Below are positions 12,681 through 17,641 of a stretch of 17,641 nucleotides of DNA, in pieces. The translations under genes were made by a program, and so were the position numbers. The notes beneath the pieces are model-generated. The model made no database searches and was not told the DNA's origin. It saw only the letters and a program-made list of their open reading frames with translations. Location of the stretch: contig DASVWG010000346.1 in NCBI GenBank assembly GCA_036389695.1, positions 1 to 17,641 of the forward strand, written 5' to 3'. Each line of letters begins with the position of its first letter. Within the stretch, counting starts at the first letter, position 1. Source of the stretch: JALZHR01 sp036389695. GTDB lineage: Bacteria; Acidobacteriota; Blastocatellia; Pyrinomonadales; Pyrinomonadaceae.

Positions 12681-14669
12681 ATGCAATTCAAATTAGTCTC
12701 AGAAAATCAACCGAAAGGCGACCAGCCCGAAGCCATCGCCCAGATTGTCAACGGCTTAAACGACGGCGCGAAAGACCAGGTTTTGCTCGGCATCACCGGC
12801 AGCGGAAAAACTTTTACGATTGCCAACGTGATTGAAAAAGTCCAGCGCCCGACGCTCGTTCTGGCGCACAACAAAACGCTCGCCGCGCAGCTTTACCAGG
12901 AATTCAAAACCTTCTTTCCCGAAAACGCCGTCGAATATTTCGTTTCCTATTACGATTATTACCAGCCGGAAGCCTACGTTCCGGCGTCGGACATTTACAT
13001 CGAAAAAGAAGCGACGATTAACGACGAAATCGACCGCCTGCGGCTGAGCGCGACGCGCGCCTTGTTTGAGCGGCGCGACGTGATTGTCGTCGCCTCGGTG
13101 TCGTGCATTTACGGTCTCGGCGACCCGGACGCGTATTTCGGGATGATTATGTTTCTCGAACCGGGACAGATTCTGCGGCGCGAGGAGCTTTTGAAAAAGC
13201 TCGTCGAATTGCAATACGAGCGCAGCGAAATCGAATTCGATAGAGGTTCTTTCCGCGTGCGCGGCGATGTCGTGGAAGTTTATCCGAGCTATCAGGACAA
13301 AGCTTATCGCATCGAGTTCTGGGGCGACGAAATCGACGCGATTTACACGATTGACCCGCTTCTCGGCGAAGTTTTATTTAAACACGAATCGCGTCTGCCG
13401 ATTTATCCGAAATCGCACTACGTGATGTCGAAGCCGACCGTCAAACGCGCGATTCAAACCATCAAGGACGAGCTGGTCTGGTGGGAAGAGGAATTAATCA
13501 AACAGGGAAAAATCGTCGAATCGCAGCGCCTGCACCAGCGCACGATGTATGACCTCGAAATGATTAAAGAGATGGGCTTTTGTCGCGGCATCGAAAATTA
13601 TTCGCGCCATCTGACCGGCAAACCGCCGGGCGCGCCGCCGCCGACGCTTCTGGATTATCTGCACGAAGACGCTTTGATGGTCATTGACGAATCGCACCAG
13701 ACGATTCCGCAGCTCGGCGCGATGTATAAAGGCGACCGCTCGCGCAAATCGACGCTCGTCGAATACGGTTTCCGATTGCCGTCGGCGATGGACAACAGAC
13801 CTTTAAATTTCGAGGAATTCGAAGCGCGCGTCGGGCAGACGATTTACGTTTCGGCGACGCCCGGACCTTACGAGCTGACGAAATCGGGCGGCGAAGTCAT
13901 CGAGCAAATCATTCGCCCGACCGGACTTTTAGACCCGATTGTCGAAGTTCGCCCCGTGCGCGGGCAGATTGACGATTTGCTCGGCGAAGTCCGCGCGCGC
14001 GCCGAGCGAAACGAGAGAGTTCTGGTCACGACCTTGACGAAAAAAATGGCGGAAAGCCTGACCGAATATTTTCTGGAAGTCGGCGTCAAGGTAAATTACC
14101 TGCACTCGGACATCGAAACGCTCGAACGCATCAGGATTTTGCGTGACTTGCGGCGCGGCGAATTCGACGTTCTGGTCGGCATCAATTTGCTGCGCGAAGG
14201 CTTGGATTTGCCGGAAGTCTCGCTCGTCGCGATTCTCGACGCGGATAAAGAAGGTTTTCTGCGCTCGGAGCGTTCGCTGATTCAAACGATGGGACGCGCG
14301 GCGCGCAACGCGGGCGGCAAAGCGATTCTTTACGCCGACAAAATCACCAATTCGATGGAAAAAGCGATTGGAGAAACCGAGCGCCGCCGCAAAATTCAGG
14401 AAGTTTACAACGCGGAAAACGGCATCACGCCGACGACGATTGTGAAATCCATCGAATCGACTTTGGTTACGGCGTATGAAGCCGACTACTTCAAAATTCC
14501 GCTCAATCTGGACGCTTTCGAGGAATATTCGCCGAAGCAGTTAAAGGAAACAATCGCCGGCTTAGAGCAGGAAATGCGGCAGGCGGCGCGCGATATGAAA
14601 TTTGAACACGCCGCCGAGCTGCGCGACAAACTGAAATATCTGCGCGACAGGGAACTGGTTTTGCGATAA
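12681..14669 (+). CDS. uvrB: UvrABC system protein B (excision nuclease subunit)
   Basis: The damage-verifying helicase-like subunit of nucleotide excision repair. It is loaded by UvrA, opens the DNA with its beta-hairpin and recruits UvrC for incision. At 662 residues it is a full-length family member. Visible are the Walker A motif GITGSGKT (37-44), the beta-hairpin region YYDYYQPEAYVPASD with YIEKEATIND (about 92-117), the DEAD-like DESH (about 336-339), the helicase motif VSATPGPYE (about 390), the C-terminal helicase motifs LVGINLLREGLDLPEV and QTMGRAARN, and a C-terminal UVR motif that binds UvrC (about 622-657, MKFEHAAELRDKLKYLR). The ATG at 12681 has no ribosome binding site and follows a terminator T-run directly. 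uvrA and uvrC are not in the window. It looks fully functional. Confidence 0.99.
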   Translation: MQFKLVSENQPKGDQPEAIAQIVNGLNDGAKDQVLLGITGSGKTFTIANVIEKVQRPTLVLAHNKTLAAQLYQEFKTFFPENAVEYFVSYYDYYQPEAYVPASDIYIEKEATINDEIDRLRLSATRALFERRDVIVVASVSCIYGLGDPDAYFGMIMFLEPGQILRREELLKKLVELQYERSEIEFDRGSFRVRGDVVEVYPSYQDKAYRIEFWGDEIDAIYTIDPLLGEVLFKHESRLPIYPKSHYVMSKPTVKRAIQTIKDELVWWEEELIKQGKIVESQRLHQRTMYDLEMIKEMGFCRGIENYSRHLTGKPPGAPPPTLLDYLHEDALMVIDESHQTIPQLGAMYKGDRSRKSTLVEYGFRLPSAMDNRPLNFEEFEARVGQTIYVSATPGPYELTKSGGEVIEQIIRPTGLLDPIVEVRPVRGQIDDLLGEVRARAERNERVLVTTLTKKMAESLTEYFLEVGVKVNYLHSDIETLERIRILRDLRRGEFDVLVGINLLREGLDLPEVSLVAILDADKEGFLRSERSLIQTMGRAARNAGGKAILYADKITNSMEKAIGETERRRKIQEVYNAENGITPTTIVKSIESTLVTAYEADYFKIPLNLDAFEEYSPKQLKETIAGLEQEMRQAARDMKFEHAAELRDKLKYLRDRELVLR

Positions 14670-14672
14670 CGG

Positions 14673-14710
14673 AAGGCAGAAACGCTCTCTGACTGCCTTT
14701 GTTTCTGCCT
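14673..14710 (+). terminator. Possible terminator or hairpin after uvrB
   Basis: AGGCAGAAAC (14674-14683) pairs perfectly with GTTTCTGCCT (14701-14710). A competing stem AAGGCAG (14673-14679) with CTGCCTT (14693-14699) shares the left arm. Neither is followed by a long T-run, so termination may be weak. Another hairpin, GTCTCAAAA with TTTTGAGAC (14755-14780), follows. Confidence 0.5.
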
Positions 14711-14939
14711 GATTTAAGGCAATGTCCTAATCTTGTCGAGCTATACTTATTTTTGTCTCAAAAGCAGCCGTTTTTGAGACCAACTGAAAAGAGTTGCAAG
14801 TGCCGTAAAATAGGCGCAAGCTAATGATAAAGTTCAATCGTCCGAGATTAACCGGAACTGCCGCAGTTGTCGGTAAAATTCGGCTCTTGTCTGACAGTTT
14901 TGAGAGAAATTGTTGAAAAAGAATCGTTTAGAAATTCCG
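14711..14939. other. Intergenic region with further hairpins before the cassette
   Basis: No gene is seen. Besides the hairpin at 14755-14780, positions 14843-14883 form an imperfect palindrome centred in CTGC-CGCAG, with outer CCGA and TCGG ends and matching ACCG and CGGT blocks. No integrase gene, attI with a recognisable integrase, or earlier attC site was found here. Confidence 0.45.
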
Positions 14940-14976
14940 TATAATAAATCTATGCGGAATTTAATTCGGTATAATA
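14932..14976 (+). promoter_or_regulatory. Duplicated TATAAT boxes with an operator-like dyad
   Basis: TATAAT occurs at 14940-14945 and at 14970-14975, each within ATTCSGTATAATA, 30 bases apart. AAATTCCG (14932-14939) and CGGAATTT (14955-14962) form a perfect 8-base dyad around the first box, like a repressor operator. Neither box has a good -35 at normal spacing; TTGAAA at 14913 is 21 bases from the first. The second box would start RNA at about the cassette boundary. Confidence 0.4.
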
Positions 14977-14980
14977 CAAA

Positions 14981-14987
14981 GTTAGGT
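14981..14987 (+). other. Integron-type recombination core site GTTAGGT at cassette 5' end
   Basis: Matches the GTTRRRY core where integron integrases cut between G and TT. It is the exact reverse complement of the ACCTAAC box at 16283-16289 in the attC-like site after the gene, as expected for the two ends of one cassette. It is preceded by ACAAA, as in the class 1 integron attI site as I recall it, but this extra match is short. Confidence 0.6.
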
Positions 14988-15007
14988 TGCTTGGACGCAA
15001 ATCTTGT

Positions 15008-16249
15008 ATGGCGAAATCCCTCGACAACACCATCTTGTCCGGGCAGTCGCGGGCGGATAAATCTCGTCATCACAGGCGGCTCGCAAGGTTATTATTAATT
15101 CCAACAGTAATCGTAAATGCACTACTGGCTTTTGCGACGGTGGTAGGAACGGCTGCTCTAGCGTCTCGTACTCTTAATTCTTCAACTTTCGTAGTGCTGT
15201 CAATGGTATGCTGGTGGGCAGCCAAGAAAATAAGAGAACGAAGAAGCATGCACCGGCGACTGGCTGCCGGATACGCGCAACCATCAGCCGAAGAAGTCTT
15301 GCAGAGAGCCAGAGAAGAAGGGCGGCATTTCGTATTATTTTTACGTGGGTTTGATATGGAGCTTAAAGACGTTACCTACGACGGCATTAATGTTGAGGTG
15401 GGTTCCAGAGAAGCAGAAATCCACGCTCGCCCTATAGAAGCCCTGCTGGTCGAAATGCTCAATGAAGATGTCCCCTTAATAGCCCTGACCAATCCGCTTG
15501 TTACTGGACCGTTGCAGGGAGCTTACAGATTTGAGGCTGTGCCGGCAGACTGGAAACAATTCCTCAATGAATTGTTGCCTGAAGCATCCTTGATAATATT
15601 GCACCTGACTTCGCTGTCTAAGGGGATTTTAGATGAAGTGGAGTTGCTTAAAAATCCTTCGTACCAAAGAAAAACTGTGGTCATCGTCGGACGAAATATC
15701 GCGTTTGAGAATACCGATGCCGGGAAATGGTTCCAAAGAATGCTCAGTAAATTTGACCATATTATCTTCCAACAAAACTCTTTGGTATGGTCAGCAGAGC
15801 AGGAGAGGCAGTTCCACTCTCGCCTGCTAACGTGTCTTCAGGAAGTATTGCGTAATTATCAGGACGGAAAGAGCATCGTGCGCGAGGATGCAACGAATTT
15901 CACCTTGACCACATTATATTGGCCGGGCAAGCTGTGGGACTTTATGAAGGGGCCAATGCTTGGCAGTCTGGGCTTATTGGCATTATTCTTCCTGGCCATA
16001 CTTATTAATCCAGGAAATTCAGCAATCGCGGGAGTTTACGACCTCTTCAGGCTCATTGTCATAATTGTTTTAACTTGGATTGTATTTTCGCTGGTTCTGG
16101 CTTGCCTTAAAGGAATAGATATCTTTATCTTGGAACCTGTCTTTAGTGCCGTTATAAGACCGGTAGATGAAATTTATTACAAAGCTCAAAATTCTCTCGA
16201 CAAGAGGGTGGATAGCATTCGCGGAAGCATCGCTAAGCTCTTCAAATGA
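15008..16249 (+). CDS. Membrane protein with TIR-like core, carried on an integron-type cassette
   Basis: A 413-residue protein with two N-terminal membrane spans (about 27-52 and 58-72), a soluble core (about 85-300) and two C-terminal spans (about 317-333 and 346-366). The core reads as alternating strands and helices: FVLFLRGFD (108-116), DVPLIALTNP (154-163), ASLIILHLTSLSKGILDEVE (193-212) and TVVIVGR (223-229). The third segment resembles the TIR-domain stretch in which a Ser-rich turn leads to a helix with the NAD-cleaving glutamate; Glu210 or Glu212 would be the candidate. I also recall a broad family of membrane proteins with an LRSF-type first strand like this one. NADase activity is a hypothesis only. 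The ATG at 15008 lacks a good ribosome binding site; TTG at 14987 is an alternative. An attC-like site begins 34 bases after the stop. Confidence 0.75.
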   Translation: MAKSLDNTILSGQSRADKSRHHRRLARLLLIPTVIVNALLAFATVVGTAALASRTLNSSTFVVLSMVCWWAAKKIRERRSMHRRLAAGYAQPSAEEVLQRAREEGRHFVLFLRGFDMELKDVTYDGINVEVGSREAEIHARPIEALLVEMLNEDVPLIALTNPLVTGPLQGAYRFEAVPADWKQFLNELLPEASLIILHLTSLSKGILDEVELLKNPSYQRKTVVIVGRNIAFENTDAGKWFQRMLSKFDHIIFQQNSLVWSAEQERQFHSRLLTCLQEVLRNYQDGKSIVREDATNFTLTTLYWPGKLWDFMKGPMLGSLGLLALFFLAILINPGNSAIAGVYDLFRLIVIIVLTWIVFSLVLACLKGIDIFILEPVFSAVIRPVDEIYYKAQNSLDKRVDSIRGSIAKLFK

Positions 16250-16282
16250 CGCAAAACATCGACGGCTTGACGAGCAGCCACA

Positions 16283-16383
16283 ACCTAACAACTCATGCAA
16301 CCGGGTGCGCAATTAGCGAGCCTCTCATCGAGGCTTGGGCGGTTTCGGCAGCCCGTGCGCGCCGGTTAATCCGGGCGTTCGAC
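16283..16383 (+). other. attC-like integron recombination site (59-base element type)
   Basis: A 101-base folded site, within the usual 57-141. Outer boxes are ACCTAAC (16283-16289) and GTTCGAC (16377-16383). Inner arms GCAACCGG and CCGGTTAA are continued by GTGCGC and GCGCG. The right part TTAATCCGGGCGTT closely resembles the TTAATTCAGGCGTTAG of antibiotic-resistance cassettes as I recall them. The centre folds further: AGCCTC-GAGGCT (16319-16335) and GGGC-GCCC (16337-16354). In place, the outer boxes pair only partly because the bases after G16377 belong to the host; with the cassette circularised the box would be GTTAGGT and pair perfectly with ACCTAAC. Confidence 0.7.
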
Positions 16384-16700
16384 CGCTGCTCATTCCCATC
16401 AATCTTTAAAGAAAAATAAAGTCTGCGCCCTCATAGCCCGAAAGCGCCGTTATTATGGCAAGGCGCGAAGGCTCGTGAGGCAGCTTGTCGTGTCCAGTCA
16501 TTTACTTAAATAAACTCACCTTCGTAATTTATTTTCCTTTCGACTTTTCCGAAATATTCGGTTTGCAGCTCAAACCAGTTTATAGTTATGAGTCACAGCC
16601 GAATCTTTATCGACGACTAGTTTGCACTGTAAACCGCATTCCAACAATTATTTCATTTTTGGATTAGAAAAGTTTCCAGATTAGAACGCTACGGGATTTA
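16384..16700. other. Intergenic region downstream of the cassette
   Basis: No second cassette, attC or convincing gene is seen; a 60-codon open frame at 16485 has no ribosome binding site or domain. GCGCC (16444-16448) and GGCGC (16462-16466) can form a short hairpin. The stretch becomes AT-rich toward the kinase promoter. Confidence 0.5.
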
Positions 16701-16708
16701 AAAAAACA

Positions 16709-16738
16709 TTGTTAAAATATTATTAATTCTGCTAAAAT
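16709..16738 (+). promoter_or_regulatory. Probable promoter of the protein kinase gene
   Basis: TTGTTA (16709-16714), an 18-base spacer and TAAAAT (16733-16738), 65 bases before the start codon. The -10 sequence is the same as that proposed for uvrB. Confidence 0.45.
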
Positions 16739-16746
16739 AAAACGGT

Positions 16747-16771
16747 CGCTTTTCTCAAAGCGGCGATTTTT
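16747..16771 (+). terminator. Terminator-like hairpin in the kinase leader
   Basis: CGCTTT (16747-16752) pairs with AAAGCG (16757-16762) over TCTC, then four bases and six T residues (16766-16771). It lies downstream of the proposed promoter, so it may attenuate the kinase mRNA or stop read-through from upstream. Confidence 0.45.
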
Positions 16772-16803
16772 TCATTTCTTTCCCGCGGGCAACTCCACTC
16801 TTT

Positions 16804-17641
16804 ATGCAACCAGTCACCATCAGCAATCGTTACCGGATTGTGCAAAATTTGGGCGAAGGCGGTTTCGGGCAAACCTTTCTCGCTGAAGATTTACATCTGC
16901 CGACCAAGCCGCGCTGCGTTGTCAAGCATCTGAAGCCGCAAGCCGGAGATGAAGAAACCGTCCGTCTCGCGCGTCGCCTGTTCGAGCAGGAAGCCGAAGT
17001 GCTTTATCGTCTCGGCAATCACCCGCAGATTCCGACGATTCTCGCGCATTTTGAAGAAGCGGGCGAATTTTATCTGGTGCAGGAATTGATTGAAGGCAAG
17101 ACTTTGTCGCAGGAATTTGCGCGCGGGCGAAAATACACCGAATCGCAGGCGATTGATTTGATGCGGCAGGTTCTGGAAACCCTCGCGTTCGTTCACGAAC
17201 AGAACGTCATACACCGCGACATAAAGCCTTCTAACCTGATTCGCCGCGCGTCGGACGGCAGAATTTTCCTGATTGATTTCGGCGCAGTCAAACAGGTCAG
17301 CGTCAATCCTTTTAACAATAAAGCGAGCTTTCATTCGACGGTCGCCATCGGTTCGGCGGGCTATACGCCGGGCGAGCAGGCGGCGGGGAAGCCTTGTTTC
17401 GCCAGCGACCTTTACGCCGTCGGCTTGGTCGTCATCGAGGCTTTGACGACGCTTCACCCGCTTAAGCTTTCGCAGAATCAAACGACCGGCGAGTTTCACT
17501 GGCAGCATAAAACCAACCTCAAGCCCGATTTGATGAGCTTTGTCAACAAGCTCGTCCGATACGATTTTCGCCAGCGTTTTCATTCGGCGAAAGAAGCTTT
17601 TACGGCGCTCAACACGATTGCTTCGAGTCTCGGTTACGGCA
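16804..17641 (+). CDS. Serine/threonine protein kinase, 3' end beyond the window
   Basis: The first 279 codons are open and run off the right edge without a stop. The sequence begins MQPVTISNRYRIVQNLG and has a complete Hanks-type kinase domain: glycine loop GEGGFG (17-22), ATP-anchoring Lys41 in CVVKHLKP, a helix-C Glu (61-65 region), catalytic loop HRDIKPSN (137-144; Asp139, Lys141, Asn144), metal-binding DFG (158-160) in LIDFGAVKQV, and the activation end GSAGYTPGEQ in place of the usual APE. The GGFGQT/F-A-ED and DFGAVKQ wording is typical of cyanobacterial and acidobacterial kinases. The catalytic residues are intact, so an active kinase is expected. Such kinases often continue into a sensor or repeat domain, which cannot be seen here. 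There is no obvious ribosome binding site before the ATG. Confidence 0.93.
   Translation, partial: MQPVTISNRYRIVQNLGEGGFGQTFLAEDLHLPTKPRCVVKHLKPQAGDEETVRLARRLFEQEAEVLYRLGNHPQIPTILAHFEEAGEFYLVQELIEGKTLSQEFARGRKYTESQAIDLMRQVLETLAFVHEQNVIHRDIKPSNLIRRASDGRIFLIDFGAVKQVSVNPFNNKASFHSTVAIGSAGYTPGEQAAGKPCFASDLYAVGLVVIEALTTLHPLKLSQNQTTGEFHWQHKTNLKPDLMSFVNKLVRYDFRQRFHSAKEAFTALNTIASSLGYG

Noticed and set aside
14755..14780. GTCTCAAAA/TTTTGAGAC hairpin as an intrinsic terminator
   Set aside because: The stem is perfect, but neither strand has a T-run directly after it, so it is listed only as a hairpin.
14711..14980. Integrase gene or full attI site upstream of the cassette
   Set aside because: No open frame with integrase motifs exists here on either strand; only the short ACAAAGTTAGG match to the class 1 attI core is seen, which is too short to call attI.
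16384..16700. A second gene cassette after the attC-like site
   Set aside because: No second RYYYAAC...GTTRRRY pair with inner arms and no convincing gene could be found before the kinase promoter.
16891..17583. 230-codon open frame on the minus strand
   Set aside because: It lies wholly inside the kinase gene, whose catalytic motifs are intact on the plus strand; the minus frame is a rich-in-Arg/Phe shadow without domain or ribosome binding site.

Overview
The window looks like chromosomal DNA of a free-living bacterium of moderate GC content, most plausibly an Acidobacteriota of the Blastocatellia type. That placement is inference. It rests on the gene mix (delta-60 repeat secreted protein, P-domain secreted protein, CIRCE-controlled groESL, a Ser/Thr kinase of the form common in cyanobacteria and acidobacteria, a solo Fis-type HTH gene beside purC) and not on a marker gene.

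Layout. 1-500: non-coding, with a nested inverted repeat. 501-1478 (+) is a secreted P-domain protein, converging on a secreted delta-60 repeat protein (2908-1565, -). 2998-3214 is a structured mobile-element-like palindrome. 3428-4012 (+) is a small membrane protein, converging on a helical unknown (4764-4096, -). 4842-5061 is an array of eleven 20-bp tandem repeats in an AT-rich stretch, followed by a membrane-anchored coiled-coil protein (5492-6580, +) converging on groL (8370-6721, -). groS (8799-8479, -) lies upstream of groL, behind a sigma-70 promoter overlapped by a CIRCE operator. Divergent from it is a MOSC-domain protein (8993-9826, +). Then come a small Fis-type HTH gene and purC (both -), a divergent membrane-anchored HEAT-repeat protein (11411-12601, +), uvrB (12681-14669, +), a membrane protein with a TIR-like core (15008-16249, +), and the first 279 codons of a Ser/Thr protein kinase (16804 to the window edge, +).

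The most notable find is that the TIR-like gene sits in what reads as a single integron gene cassette (14982-16377). A GTTAGGT core site lies just before the gene. A 101-nt attC-like folded site lies just after its stop codon. The outer box of that site, ACCTAAC, is the exact reverse complement of the upstream GTTAGGT, as expected if the two were joined in a circular cassette. No integrase gene is visible. The protein has the architecture of a membrane-bound immunity or stress effector, but its function is inference.

Other structure: three copies of one bidirectional hairpin terminator, each between a different convergent gene pair; long palindromes built of short repeats in the gaps of two same-strand gene pairs; a uvrB promoter that appears to start transcription inside the upstream terminator; and a structured leader before the HEAT-repeat gene. 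The core genes (groESL, purC, uvrB) serve protein folding, purine synthesis and nucleotide excision repair and look intact.
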